A stretch of 64,000 nucleotides of DNA, taken from Cyanoderma ruficeps. Taxonomy: Eukaryota > Chordata > Aves > Passeriformes > Timaliidae. How positions within the stretch are numbered: position 1 is the first letter of the stretch; every line of letters begins with the position of its first letter. The notes beneath the pieces were generated by a model. The model had not been told where the DNA came from. It searched no databases and saw only the letters and a program-made list of their open reading frames with translations. The position numbers and the translations under genes are program-made. Below, piece after piece: positions 37,214 to 50,384 of the stretch. The DNA lies in the NCBI GenBank assembly GCA_008694505.1, contig VZDJ01007753.1:20522606-20586605 (forward strand), read 5' to 3'.

Positions 37214-38264
37214 AAACCATTAAAAAAACCCCATGTGGCTTTAAACCCTTATATTTATAAAGATTATGGAATGGCTGTAAATGCTACTGTAAGCAGTACT
37301 TTCCTGAGCTGGCCATGTGCTGCAGTTCTCAGTACATGTTCTAATGGATATTTTTTCATCTGTTTAGCTGTGACCTAATATTCCCCTACCTTTGTTAACC
37401 TTACAAGTCTTTTCAAACAGCATTCTCAAATAATTATTTGGAAAATCCACACTCTTCACAGCAGTATTAAAAACTCTAAATCCAGATGATTTTTCTAGCT
37501 TTCTGTTTTGCCTCATCGGCCCAGGTAGTTTGTTGACTGTAGCCAGCAGTTCTAATAATCAGGATTCATTCTATAAATTATGTTTTAGTTAAAACTTTCA
37601 AGTGCTTCCATTAACCCTATATCACAGGAAAAATTTTGAATACAAACATCTGGGATTTTTGATTTGGATTTTTTTTTTCAAATTAATTCATCCATTCATT
37701 TGTGATTCACTTTGAAGTCTTCATATTGCCTTTGATTATTATGGCCCAGTAACAACCTATAATAATGGCTTTAGTTACAGATATAAAAGCTAGAATCTTA
37801 GTGCCATCATATCATTGATAATTGGGTGGAAGCAGCCCCAGAAGTCCAGTCAGTGCAGGTAAGGTGTACTGATGTGCTCCAGACACTGACATCCCTTGCT
37901 TTAACAGAATATGGTAAAAAGAGGAATGAAAAGTCTAAAGAATCAGACAATTCTGTAAGTGTCCGATAAAGAAAGTACACCTGGTTTTTGAACAATTAGT
38001 GACTAAGCTTTCCTTGCTCACCAAGCTTGGAAAAGAAGCCCAGTTCAGGGAAATAATTTAGGATTTTTCCAAACCCTTTCCTTTCCCAGGACCTCTTAGG
38101 CACTCTGATCTCTTTGCCACCCAAGTTTGCCATAAGGTTTTCTCATTGCCCAGTGTTTAATAACAGATCGAATGAGTAGAAAACCTGTGACTGCTCAGTT
38201 TGGAGAGGAGACAGATGAGAGAATCATCTGGAAAAGTTTCAAAGAAATATGAAAACAATGAAGA

Positions 38265-38724
38265 TGTGACAGACCTGGTCACTGATATGTACGAAGCAGA
38301 GGCCTCTCAAAGGATCAGTCGGAGACTGGTTTCAAGTAAACAAAAAGAATAAAAAATACTTATTTACACCATTGGCACTAAACTGCTGGCCCCTGAGAGC
38401 ACAGAGTGTTGTGTGGGTACAGAGAGCATTAGCTGGTTCTGTAAATGGCCAGTGCATATGTGGAACATGAGTGACAGAGGGTTGGTCCCACCTTTATCTG
38501 CTCTGGATGTTGGGAGATTGCAAGGGAAATACACCCCACAATATGGCCTTGTCACATACCTTCTGTACATACTCACTCCTTGAGCCATGGCTGGGGGAAG
38601 ACTTCTGTGTCCAACAGGACACTTCTTATGGGCTGGTGCTTTGACTCCTCTCCTTAACTCTGTCCCACTACAAATAATATGAAAACTTGAGATCCATCTG
38701 TGTTTTAACTCATCAGCGATGTCA
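38265..38724 (-). mobile_element. Probable solo LTR, about 460 bp
   Basis: On the minus strand the segment would start TGACATCGCTGATGAG and end CAGGTCTGTCACA, giving TG...CA ends. The flanks are TGAAGA on the left (38259-38264) and AGAAGA on the right (38725-38730), a 6-bp duplication with one mismatch. The minus-strand order is a U3-like segment, then an AT-rich segment (complement of about 38336-38365), then a GC-richer end, which is LTR-like. I do not see a perfect AATAAA. A minus-strand frame of 124 codons inside it is not a gene. The call is weaker than the other two minus-strand LTRs because the duplication is imperfect. Confidence 0.5.
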
Positions 38725-38757
38725 AGAAGACTGTGCACACTTGTAGCATTGGCAGCA

Positions 38758-38866
38758 TATCACAGAATGATGGAATGGTTAGGGTTGCCAGGCACTCAAA
38801 AGATCATCTGGTTCCAACTCCTTTGCCATGGGTAGGGTACCTCCCACTAGGGCAGTTGAAGGTTAT
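38758..38866 (-). mobile_element. Short CR1 3' end, antisense
   Basis: The sequence ATCACAGAATGATGGAATGG, then 'agatcatctggttccaactcc' split by small changes, then 'ggtacctcccactagggcag', is the reverse complement of a CR1 3' terminus. Only about 110 bp remain, so the copy is extremely 5'-truncated. It lies 27 bp from the right flank of the probable LTR at 38265-38724. Confidence 0.88.
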
Positions 38867-41800
38867 TATTATGTGATTGAATGTCTGCACTGAAACAGTG
38901 TTTTGTGACCAGCTTTCCCTGCTCTTAATTCTTCCCTAAATTCATACAATTACTGCTAAAGTGACACAATGACCTACTGGAGCTGTGTTCTGGGTAGGTA
39001 CTTCAAATCTAACTCTATTTGCATATCCATAATTATGTGAGACAAATATTCATGACAGAGAGCAGGTAAAAAAACCAAGAGATATTAAAGGAAGGCTTGT
39101 GAACTGCAGCAAAAGAAGAGGCAAAATGAACTCTGTTTATGAAGAGTAGGGTCAAGCAAAATAAGGAGGATGATGAAGCAGGGAGCTTCAACCTATCTCT
39201 TCCCCACACATTCTGGCTCTGCAGAGTGGAAGCTTTACTCTCTTCTGTCTTTTAACCTGGAATCTGTGGGAGGTAGGATTAGACAGTGGCCATCATGTAT
39301 GGGCTAAACAGTCCTGAGATAGGAGCAGGACCTATATCCAATCCTTGTTCTCATTATGACAAGTGGCAAGTTAAAAAAGTACACCTTCTTACAATTATTT
39401 TTCAATAAACTAGGCTAGACCATAATGAAAACGGAAGAAACAGCTATTTTCTCCTTAAAGGTGATAATACATTGCTTTCATGGGTTTCAGATAAGAATAA
39501 TAACTCCATCTAATAATTTCATACAGAGTACAGTCTGTGCAGCACCCTTTTTTGGGGGGAAAAGAATCTCATCACAAACCAACACCAAGAAACCCAAAGA
39601 AACAGGAAAAAATAAAGTCTTCAAAAGTGTTCTATTTAATATGGACGTAGCTTTTATCTTATTTAAAACTATTTTATTAACTTTCATTCATTAGATAGAG
39701 GAAAATTTGATGAATTTGTTTTCCTAATTTACTCAGATGGGAAAGTGAATGAACGAACTAGTAACACAGCTGCTTACTTTCTCAAACTGCCTTCTGTAAT
39801 GGGTCAAAGTGGGCTTACTTTTGGCTGAGGGAAAATATTTGCACGAAGAATTAGTGGTGAGGTGCTGCATGCAATACCAGGAATCAGCCATCTGGATTTT
39901 TCATCAGGTGCCCAAAGAAAGAAGAGAAAAATTCTTTGTCCTACATAAATCTCCGGAGCAAGTTTCATCCAGATCATCAGCCAGATGTTGCTTTGGATGC
40001 CACAGAAAGCTTACCTTCAGTTGTTTGTTAGTGTTGCCTGCTTCTGGATTTGCAATGATCCTGACATTCTGTTCCTATGGTTAGGGTGTTTGTTTTCTCT
40101 TCATTTGTCAAAGTAATAATGTCAGGAAATACTAACCTTCAGTGACCTACAGACATCTTTAAATCTTTCTTGTCAAGCCATACACAATCTCAGAGAACAA
40201 AGAACCCTCTCTTCTGTCCCATGCCTCTGCCAAAATATTTCTACGTTTTCTGGGAGGGACCAGCAAGATATTCAAGGAGAAACTGCCAGAAAAGACAAGC
40301 TGTCACTAAACACACATCTCACTGATTCAGTCGGGAGGGAGGATTTCTTTTGTGTCAGGTAGAATTGCTGCTTTCAAATCAAAAGTTTTAATATCATCAG
40401 GAGCTATTTTCCAAGAAGCATCCTCTGAGAGATTAAGCACTGAATGGGGACAGTGCACTAAATCAATTAATGCTGCTGGACTCTCTGGCCATCATTGCGC
40501 TGACGGGCCACATGGTAAAATAAAGTTCAAGCACTATAACAGAGATTCCTTACTGGGATGACAACACAAAAGTATTTTTTTCTAATAATATTACCAGAAA
40601 TAGCTGAATTGTTATTTTTATTTTTTTAATACCTCCAAAATTATGCTAAAACCATATGACTTGCTGACATGAACCTTAAAGACTAATTACTGTCTTTTCC
40701 AAACACAGTTTATTGAAATTGCCAGTATAACTAGGGAGCACATAGAGTGCCTGTTCCTTCAGTGGATGTGCACACGTTTAAAAAATTGCTAATTAATTTC
40801 TCTTTTCCTTTTCAGAGATAGAGTACAACATAAGACAGATAAACAGTGATTAGGAGCCAAATTTTGTGTAAGACTTTGCATTGCTTAAGCAGAAAACAGA
40901 CAACACTGTGAAGTTTGCACATCTGTCTGCAAATCAAATTTCACACCTTAAGATCAAGCTGTACCTCAAGATTTTATGTGTACAGATATATATGCTTATG
41001 TATGTATTATTACTGTTTTGATTTCCAAACTGATAATCTCCCTGGAATGTTAATTGATGACATTCTTGCTACTGTAACCCTCAGATGCTCTAAAAACTTA
41101 ATGAATTTTGCATTGTTCTCATGTATAAGCAGCCACAAAATAGAAGAGATATATGACTCTGCTTTCTAAGCCTTGTAGTAAAAATATCAGAACCTGGAAT
41201 AATCACAAACATAAAGTCAATAATTTGTGTTCTTGTGTGCAGCTTGAAATCTGGATGCTTTTCTGGAGCAGGTAACTAGCTATAAAAGGAAAAAGCATTA
41301 TTTTTCAAGGATCCAGGTTAAAGTTTTTTCTTTGAAATGTATTGCATAAAAATAGTAATTTTCATATTATACATCTAACTTTTATTTGGCACAGTGCCAG
41401 TGCATAATGTCTCCCTTGAAAAGGCCATCAATTTGAACATCTATTACAAATCTCTTTCCTGAATTATATACACAACTGAACAATTTGTTTTGTTTAGATG
41501 GGTACCTGCATTTTCAGTGTTTATATATAAAAATATAATTCAGGGCTGGCACAGTTGAGTTTTCCACAACTAATTACTTTGTGGTACAGTAAGAAACATG
41601 TGGTTTATTTAATGAAAGTAGTCTATAAATGAATACTAAAATGGAAACTGCAATTGGTCTTTAGAAAGGCATCATATGCTGCCATTGAAGGAAGACAAAA
41701 TGGTTTTCATGCCAGCTTTGTACTGTGAATTTATTATATCTCAGTTAACTGAGATTTCTTCACCATTCTGTTTCCACCTATGAATTGCAGGACAATCCAG

Positions 41801-43365
41801 TTTTCACACATGAAGAGCAGAATTACATTAATTTAATCAGCCAATTCTATACATATGAAATATCATTTGATCCCTTTTGCAATGGTGCTTCCAATAGCTC
41901 CCAGCAGTGGGTGGTCAGTGAAAGATAAGAAATAGCAAGGTTCTGTAGCATATTGCTTTACACAATGATTTCTCAGAAAGATCAAACATGCCAGATGTTG
42001 AACTATACATTGAACTATTTCTTTTTTGAGAACACTTAAAAGATAAGGCTGCAGAAATAATTTACATTTCCTGGAATCTAATTTGCAATGTATAAAGTAA
42101 TGTTAGAAGCTCACTTTGAGCTGAACACCCAGAAGCAAAACTTTATTGCAGTATGTTTTCAGGTCAACCAAGGATGAAAGTATAAGGAAAGCACGCTCCT
42201 AGAAATAATGTTCAATACTGGGCAGGTCCCATCTTGCAGCTTTCTTCCCTCAACCTAACTTAGAAGCAGTTGAGGCAAGTGAGAGAGCAGAGGATTGCCT
42301 GTTTTGTTCCTTATAATTACTGCAGTGTGGTTTGCTGCTCTGTGACTGGAATATACTGTCCTTTCCAACTTTCTCCTGAGCTCAGACATTTTGTGGAAGG
42401 ATGATTTCTTTGCCATGAGCACTGAGCTGCGAAAACATGACAACACAACATATGACACATTGATTTTGGAAATTACTGTCTATGATAATCACATATCTTG
42501 TTCTACATGCATTATCTTGTTCTGTACTCATGTTAGTGAAGCAGACAATGTCAGACACTGTAGGTGCAGTGACGCTTTAGAATTACTGATGCCCAACTAC
42601 ATAAATTTTCTCAGGTATGCATTTCCCTGAACCCTGAACTATGTGCCTCATGTAGACATTGACCCTATGGTTGCTTGACAATAACCATGATTGAAAATAA
42701 CATGCAAAGAAACACGCATTTAGTGGGTGAGAATACATGGAATTGTTTCACCATAACATGGATATTTTAGAAAAACTGCAGCATGAGTTGTAGTGTTTGT
42801 TTTCTATTTGTTTCTGGCTCCCATTCACTCGAATGATCACAATAAAAAAATCCCCTGTTCTGGGAAGACACTAACACATACTTCTCCTCCCAAATCCCCC
42901 AAATCCAACATACTCCTGAAGAAATTGAAAAAAAATTTAAAGCCACAAAGATGAGAATTTCAGGCTGCTGAAAATTAAACAGTCTAAAATACTAGCAAAA
43001 ATGTCCCCAGTATTTCCAAATACTTGTAAGGAAATATTTGTCCATGAGAACTCAGAGGATGTCCTTTTTTCCTCCTTGTGGCCCCTCTAAGTTAGGTACA
43101 GACGACATGAAGAAGGAAATGCACGTTGCAGAAGCTGAAGCAAGCAGAGGCTGGAAAAGTTTTAGCAGCAAATTGATGCCTGGGTAGTAGCTGGCCAAGA
43201 AGTCTGGACCTATGAATCACTGGATGAAATGTAAGAATGGAATGATGTTGGTCCTGGAACCTAAAAATGACTGGGCAAGCACACCTGGAATGATGGTAAG
43301 GTCAGTCAGGGAATGAAGACAAAGAGGCAGGAGAAGAAATTGAAGGCATGAAATGGTTAAAATTA

Positions 43366-43403
43366 AAAAAGAAAGGAAAGGAAGGGAAAACAGTAAAGAG
43401 GAA
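43366..43403 (+). repeat. GA-rich low-complexity tract
   Basis: Plus-strand run of A and G built from GAAAGG-like units. It explains the long open frame on the minus strand. Confidence 0.85.
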
Positions 43404-43614
43404 TGGGATGACCTAAAGTGCAGGGAAAGGGATCGAAGCTTTCCCAATTGATACTTATTGAAATCACAAGATTTCATTCCCTTTCTGAAAGGAAGAATTT
43501 CAATGGGAAGAAGTTGGAGAAAAAGAGAACAAAACAAATGAAAGTCAGATTTGAGTGGCAGGAGAAGGTGTGTCATTCTGCCTGCCTGGTGTTGGGACAC
43601 CTGCTCCCGGCTGC

Positions 43615-43690
43615 CTCAGGCTCCCCATTTTACAGATATTGGAGTAAAGTGGGGATCTAACTTAGATTTTCTCTCCTAAGCCACATGCCT
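43615..43690 (+). mobile_element. MIR-like SINE core remnant
   Basis: The string CCCCATTTTACAGAT (43623-43637) is the best-known conserved stretch of the MIR core. It is followed at a reduced distance by 'ggggatctaacttagattttct' spread and 'aagccacatgccta', which resemble the MIR segment coding 'ggatttgaaccc...gactccaaagcccatgc'. Part of the core between them appears deleted. Ancient MIR copies exist in amniotes, birds included, at low copy number. The match is short, so this is tentative. Confidence 0.35.
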
Positions 43691-43731
43691 AATTAATAGC
43701 CTTTAAGCCACATGCCTAATTAATAGCCTTT
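43678..43731 (+). repeat. Perfect 27-bp tandem duplication
   Basis: The unit runs 43678-43704 and is repeated exactly at 43705-43731; it begins AAGCCACATGCC and ends TAGCCTTT. Two identical copies suggest a recent duplication. Confidence 0.98.
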
Positions 43732-44039
43732 TAAGTGTCAGCAGGAATATCTAAGTCTCATCTGAGCCTTAGTGCTTGCATATAAATATTACTCAGCAAC
43801 CTTTTGGCAGCAGCAGGGACAGAAATCCATTCTCCAGGGAAATATGTAACTCCCTTAGTCAAAGGACCTTATTTGTTAATTTCAGCACTTCTGGCTCCTT
43901 TCCTAGTGTTTGTTCCTGTTGATGACAAATTATGCAGAGGGGTCTGCATATGAGGTGTTTCACTTGTGACACTTTAATTCACTTCCTTCCGCCATCCCCT
44001 GCAAAAAGAAAGCAGGATTCTTGTACAGGTAAAAGGTAT

Positions 44040-44052
44040 GGGGGGGGAGGGG
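44040..44052 (+). repeat. G-rich run
   Basis: G8, one A, then G4. Confidence 0.95.
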
Positions 44053-44402
44053 AAATTGTGTGATCTTGTAAGGCAAGTCTGAATCTAATAAATGGGATCA
44101 AATTAAAATTTTACAGTCAGATTTTAAATTTTATTTTTTTTTAAATACAGGTTTACGATTTGAATTAAGTGATCTTAATCTACGCTGTATGTGCAAAACC
44201 ACTAAGATTTGGTGAGAAGCCTCAAAATGCTGATACAAACCTTACAGCCTACTTCATATTGAATCTAAATATTTGTGTCCATTTATGTGTAGGATTGCAT
44301 CTGTGCTGTAAGAATGAGCAAAAGAACCATGACAGCCAAGCAACTACCTCGATTATATAACAATACTAGCGACCCAAAGTTTCCTTCAATATTATACTAC
44401 AG

Positions 44403-44442
44403 ACTACTACTACTACTTACTTACTTACTTACTACTACTACT
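44403..44442 (+). repeat. Compound microsatellite (ACT)4(ACTT)4(ACT)4
   Basis: A perfect 40-bp array in which four tetranucleotide ACTT units are flanked on both sides by four trinucleotide ACT units. Read directly from the sequence. Confidence 0.96.
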
Positions 44443-45729
44443 AGGGACTACAACCTTAATTCTACAAACCACTCCTTCCCTGGTGAGGCTTATCTGGTGT
44501 TGATAGTGAAAAAGGACAAAATTCTAAATGCGAAAAGATACAATTGCATCTACCAATGTGCAGTTTAGATCTATATGCAATAAGGTAACTATTTAAAGAA
44601 AAATGTTAGCTGTGAACTCTGTAGTTTTAATTCTGTTTGTTCTTTTTTTCATGACATGCTTTGGATGCCATTTATATTCCTTTAAAATATTTTTATCACC
44701 CAGAATTTTTCCTTATAATGTGTTATCTTTTCCATTAAAAACCATTAAAACAAACATTCTCCTTATCATCTAGTTTGTAGTGCAACTTGGAAAATACAGG
44801 AAGGATATTGTACAGTTTTCACACATGTCCCCTTCTCATTTTCCTGCAGTATACTGGAAATCTGTGTCAGAGTCTGTGTCTTGGCTTACGTTCAGGAAAA
44901 CAACATTAATATGTTCTGGTATGGAAAGACAAAATATATCTGTGGTGTAAATGAAGCAGTAGTGAGGCAAACTCCTGAATACTTAGAGAGAAAGGAAATC
45001 AAAGGGACTTGTTCTGAGACTGTAAGACATTCTTTAATTGTATTGGTGCTTGAATTGTCTGAACATATCACAGAGAGCTGAAAATATCCTGATTATTTTT
45101 GTTATTTGAGTGTTCTACATACGAGAGAATGATCACCCATGTTCCACCATGTAGACTATATTAACAACTTCTTAAATGCATCTTCTATTTGCAAAGGTTG
45201 TGAATGCACAGTGTGTTCTTAAGAGTTCAATTAAAGAGCTTGCCTGTAAATCAAGAACAAAACCAGCACAAAAAGCACAAGTCAGCTTCTGTGAAGGTAT
45301 GCTATTGCCAGTAATAAATGTGGAAAAAGCCATTAAAATGGTGATGGAGCCAAATAAAGGCTCAGGATTATTGGACTGTTTGCACTGGCTGTACATAGTT
45401 TCAACAAAATCAATGCCTACATCAAACAGGCTACAATTAGGCTTCAAAGAGTGTTTGATTACAAAGTAGGTGGAAAACTGTAAATTTCAGTGCACTGCTA
45501 TTAGTGTGCATTTTCAATTTCTTTGCTTGGAAAATTTAAGCTTGTATATCTTCTGCTGAATTATGGCTAAATTATTTTCAGTCTTAAAACCAGGTTTTAA
45601 TTCCACATTCACATATTTACATTTAGAGGTCATTTTCTGTAAACACTTGTTCAAATACTCTTACGCCACTTTTTTTTCCTTGTCAATAAAACATTTATCG
45701 AAAATATTGTGCAAAAATGGTCATGCCTG

Positions 45730-45935
45730 GTGAGGGGGAGCCTACTGATCAAGCCTTCTTGTTCCAGCTACTGAAGGCATTGTTCTCTCAGGCTTTCATC
45801 CTGCTGAGGAACTTCAACCACCTAGACATCTGCTGGGAAAGAAGCACGGTGAGGTTTAGGCAATTCAGGAGGCTCCTGGAATGCGTAACTTCTTGAGTCA
45901 GGTAATACACAGCCCTACCAGAGGGGATGCAATGG
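45730..45935 (+). mobile_element. CR1 LINE fragment, endonuclease region of ORF2
   Basis: From 45795 the plus strand translates to FILLRNFNHLDICW. This corresponds to the CR1 endonuclease block usually read as LLGDFNHPDICW, with the acidic residue of the GDFNH motif replaced (RNFNH). Downstream, 'gcaattcaggaggctcctgg' and 'cctaccagaggggatgca' continue the CR1 text. It is a short internal piece, detached from the 3' end, with no intact frame. Borders are approximate. Confidence 0.75.
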
Positions 45936-46640
45936 GAGAAACAGAAAGGGTGCTTGCTTTAAATTCTAGACTATAATATAAACAGTCATCTGGAATGGCT
46001 GATAGAAGGAGCTGATCCCCTGTTTTCAATATTAAATGAGAGACAATAGGTGGGACATGGTACGCAATGACTTGTGGAATCCAGTAAGTATAATATGACC
46101 ATAAGCACAGATTAGGGAGGTTCTTTGTGTTTGAGCATTCATAAGAGTCTCAATGAAGAAAAACACTGCATTTACAAAGGGAAAAAAAAAATACGCTTTC
46201 ATGCTCCAGACAGAAAATTAGAACCTGAATTAGATGTTGCGCAATTTTTTTCTTTTTAAGTTATTTTGGGGGATTTTTAGGATGCTGACTGGACTTACGG
46301 TCCTGACTGAGCTCTGAATCGAAGATGCTGCCTACAACTCTAGCAGCATTCCCCTCTGGGAATGAGAGGGTGGGAAAGTATGCCAAATCCTGCTCAGTAA
46401 ATCCCTTAACAGTGCACTCAGTGACAAATTCCTAAAGATGAAATGCATTGACATTTTCAGCCCCTTCCTTTTTCAACAATTTTATTGGACAGTTATAGCT
46501 GTGTAACTACCTTCAGCAGGGTTTTATGTGGCAGCCATGCCTGAAGTGTAATCCTTCATCTCTATGCTATTCTGTAAGATCTTTTGTAGCTTCAGTTGCA
46601 CACTCAGCTCAGGTTTCTCCCAGACATAACAGGGAGGTTG

Positions 46641-46656
46641 AAAAAAAAAAAAAAAA
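46641..46656 (+). repeat. A16 homopolymer
   Basis: Sixteen consecutive A. It could be the tail of a retroposed sequence, but I do not recognise the sequence to its left. Confidence 0.96.
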
Positions 46657-47620
46657 GGTTATTTGAGACAAACTGCAGTTGGTTTATCTTAAAAGGTTTT
46701 CTCTTCTCCAGAAGATAGCACATCTAACATAGAATGACATGGCTGCTGAGTCAACCTGATGGTTTTCCAGTTCAGCACAGGCTCCTACTGATGCTGTAAC
46801 ACTCCTGCTGTGTAGAGTGATCTTTTGGATGCCTCAAGAATTTAAGACACTTGTCTCATGCATTTTGCAGATCCTATTTGTAACAGAGGACTCTCCGGAT
46901 TCAAAAAGCTACACACATTAGCTTTTTGGCTTCAGACAGAAGCTCACTATTGCATTCTTTTGAACTGAATAGAGGCTTTTACAGTGTAAATGTGCCTTTA
47001 TCTAATTCATAGGGTTACTTCCAGCCAGCCAACAAAACTGCAGGGAACTGTGTAGTTGTTAAGCAGTTATTTAATTTCATCTTGAACAGGTCTGGGTTTT
47101 CTCTATATTATTTTTATCTCCCACTAGAATAAGATGAAAGAAATCTGGAGGCATGGCATGTGTACAAACTCAATTAGGCCTCTCTTTTACGTGAATCCCT
47201 ACATCACTGAAGTTGGTGCATTAGATCTTCCCATAACATCTTTGTTGCTTATTCTGGCCTAATTTTTTTTTTTTTATAATTGATTATATATCTTTCATTC
47301 AGAAAGACTACAATGTACTATTTTATTTCTGTAAAAGCTCTCCATTTAATCACCCAATTGAATGCAGCCTTTTACTGAATGCTGAGGTTATTCCAAAGCC
47401 CCTAATTACCTATTCCATTTGATCCACTACTCCTTCCTTTGTGCCCAGCCACATGGACACTTTCTCACTTCTGGCAGTTCTGCCTTTCACTGGCTCCACA
47501 GTGAAGAGGTAATTCAGCTTCTGAAGGGGCATAAAACTCATCCAGCAAAAGAACAGAATTTTTCTGTTTGGTTTTATAAGCTGAACTGACTCAACAAGAA
47601 GTCAGAGCCAGCACAAAGAG

Positions 47621-47642
47621 TAGGACCTACAAACAGGTCCTA
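47621..47642. repeat. Small inverted repeat
   Basis: TAGGACCT and AGGTCCTA are perfect complements separated by 6 bp. No T-run or known RNA context is seen. Confidence 0.9.
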
Positions 47643-50384
47643 ACCTGATGAAGGGAGATGAGAAGCTGAACCACCCCTCTGGAGGTGTTTTGTTTGCACA
47701 AATGTTTCAGATGAGCTCAGCTGTCTAACAGCAGACAGAGGTTAATTAATGGCAATTGTCTGAGCTGGACTTGTCTTAGACCTGAGTTCAGAGTCATACA
47801 CCCTTTAATGCAAACAGCCACGTGTGCAGCTTCTGCCTGTTCTTAAAAGTAAGGCAGGTTCACTAACACTGCTTCTTGTTAAAGCCTTGAGGTCAGTTTA
47901 ACACCTTTGCTTAAATGAGAAGTTATCAAAATGAGTCCCTCCTGCATCTGTCTATTTAAAAAAATCTTGCTGTTATTGACAAATCTATCAATATGATGCA
48001 CTAAGAAAGCAACACAATGTGATATAGCTGCAAGTAGTATATTATATTGCTTGCATTTTTGGGACTTCATTGCAATGGAAAGATCTGTGAGAATGTTGCC
48101 TGGACAGGGTAGTGAATTACTCCAATAGCAAACTCTGCCCCATTTGTTGCCTCATTTCTATTTTGCAGAGAAAATTGTAAACAGAGAGAAAGGAACCACT
48201 GAAAAGGAACGTATTTCTGTAGGCTAGTGGTTTGGCTACTCATCCAAGAGATGCATCCTGGGATCCATCTCATCCTGGGATCTGGTTCCTTCTTGCTGGT
48301 CTGCTGATGCAGATGGATACTGAGGATCAGCTGCAGATAGAAGTCTCAGGCACAGAGACTTGGACACCAAACTCACCAACCTTGTCAGTGGTCAGGCTGG
48401 ATTGCAAATTCTTCATTCTTGGCTGCCTACAAGCCCAAGTTCATTGGTATATTTCAAGAGTCCTCACATTCCCTGGGGCAACCCAGCTCAGCCTACTGTC
48501 TGAGGGTGAGCACACTATCCAGGCAGCGTAGGCTTGGGTTCCCTTGGGCAAAAAATTCCAGTGTTTTCCACCTGGGTTGTTGCAAGGCAGTAAACAGTAT
48601 TTGGGACAAAGTGGATTCAGTGCAAAGTGCCTCTGACAAAGATTGCTGATTAATCTGCTTCATCCTGTCATCCCTGTCTTCTCTCTTATCATCTGATTGT
48701 GATTCCCTAGCTGTCCTCTTTACCTGGGCCAAAACTTTTATAACAGTAATCACAACAGTGCAGTACCTAAAGCAGGTTCAAAAGAGACAACTTTATGATT
48801 AGCCTCCTCTGTGCCATATGCTGTGTATATGATGCTCAGTAGTGGGATAAGGATAGTGGGACATCCCAGGGTGGGGGGGATTAGTGTGACACAACCTCCT
48901 CATGGGTAGGAAAAACCAGAAATTGATAGGCCAAGACAGCAAGGATCACCCAGCTTGTCTAGGAGTACTGTTGAGTCACACAGGGGGTCATGAGCAGTGG
49001 GTGTGAGACAGTACAGAGCTTCAGTGAGTGCTGCTGGACAAGATCTGAGCAGGCCAAATACACACAGGCAAAGCAGCTACAGTCAGCTGGGCCAAAGGCC
49101 TTTCTTTCTAAAACATGGGGTATTTTGTCTCTGGGTGTTCAACTTAATCCCTTCTACCTCACCTTTTTACAGTTAGTACAGCTACACACTGATATACCCA
49201 CAACCTACAAAGCACTGTGGTTGCAAACCTTTTATGGGAGATACAGAGGCAGAAATACAGCACAACTGAGACAATTTATATCTAGAGGAGAAAATTCAGG
49301 AATCAGAGGCATGATAAAGTCACTGTGACATAAGAAGTTAGTACCTGTTGAGTTTGGGTCTGTAGTTGCTGTGGCTGTTTCTGTGAATGATCCTAGACAA
49401 ATCCTCACATGTCAGGACCTATATGAGAAAGGCCCAAACTGTGGTACATCATTCTACAGCCAAAGCTGTCTGAGCTTCTGAACAGGGATAAGTGTTTTGC
49501 CTTAACTCACAGATGGCAACTGGATAATCTACAGTCAAAGCCCTGACCAAGGAACTCTTGTAGCACTCTGCAGGACTTAGCCTTTTGATAAATCTCTAGG
49601 CTTTGAAAGACTGTGTGTTCACAACACTTTATGACAAGCTTGTCTAAAAATTAAGGACCATTTTTCTTCTGAACATAAATAAGAATATAGTGCAATTCAG
49701 TGAACTTCATTGAAGTACTTCTGGATGTACTTTAATATAGCTGACAGCATCAGACTCTATGCATTGGCATGTGCTCTATAGGACATTGTAAGAAAAAAAC
49801 CCAAAGTTAACCTCCTTAAACCATGTTTCAGCTTGCTGGTGGATCTGAGCTTTAAACTACGCTCTAGTCTAATGCCAGAAATTTTACCTGCCTTCAGATC
49901 TCTCCATTTCAAACTGTTTGCCAAAGCTTGAAAACTGTAGGTGTAAAATACAGTTAAGGAGTTTTACACTCTGAGACTTGCCAAACAAAGTCCATGTCTC
50001 CCCTGCATTAATGACTTATATTGTAGCATGTCTGGAAAATGATGACTTTAATTTACAAAAAATTAGAAAACGCTTTAAAACATAGCCAATTGCAGTACAT
50101 TAGAGCTGCTTCTTAGAATTATAAGGTTGAAAAGGTTTTCCTTTACTCTTATCAGAGGAAAAAAGGTAGCGTAACATCACAATGAAAGTTTCAATTCCTT
50201 CCAGTTAATCAGAGGACAGGTATATGCACATGAAAGATTTCACATGACAGAGCTGTGCAGGCAAATATTTTACACAGATTTAGCCTTTGCGAGTTAGTGG
50301 TTTGTCTTGTTTGTCAGCTGAAAACTAACCATATACTATCCTTTACTCATAGGAGCAGAGCCACAGGAATGAATTATACTCCTT

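Larger units (their letters stand above)
35593..38258. other. Unannotated AT-rich stretch, no gene seen
   Basis: The longest frames are 70 codons or fewer, with no domain. It holds two short tandem repeats at 36635 and 37188. No gene or transposon was recognised. Confidence 0.65.
38867..45729. other. Unannotated AT-rich stretch, no gene seen
   Basis: The longest ATG-started frame is 127 codons (43217-43600, minus), lying opposite a purine-rich segment that removes stop codons from the complement; it is not a gene. Named contents are a purine-rich tract (43366-43403), a MIR-like core (43615-43690), a 27-bp tandem duplication (43678-43731), a G-run (44040) and a compound microsatellite (44403). 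Confidence 0.6.
45936..50384. other. Unannotated stretch, no gene seen
   Basis: The longest frame is 112 codons (48990-49328, plus), without a recognisable domain. It contains an A16 run at 46641 and an 8-bp-stem inverted repeat at 47621. The 47400-47800 and 48230-49330 segments are GC-richer than average and could hide old repeats that I cannot name. Confidence 0.6.

Noticed and set aside
43217..43600. 127-codon leucine-rich minus-strand frame with hydrophobic runs
   Set aside because: It is the complement of a purine-rich tract, which depletes stop codons and yields Leu, Ser and Phe. It is not a membrane protein gene.
46641..46656. A16 run as the tail of a processed pseudogene
   Set aside because: The sequence to its left is not recognisable as a gene copy and no flanking direct repeats were seen.
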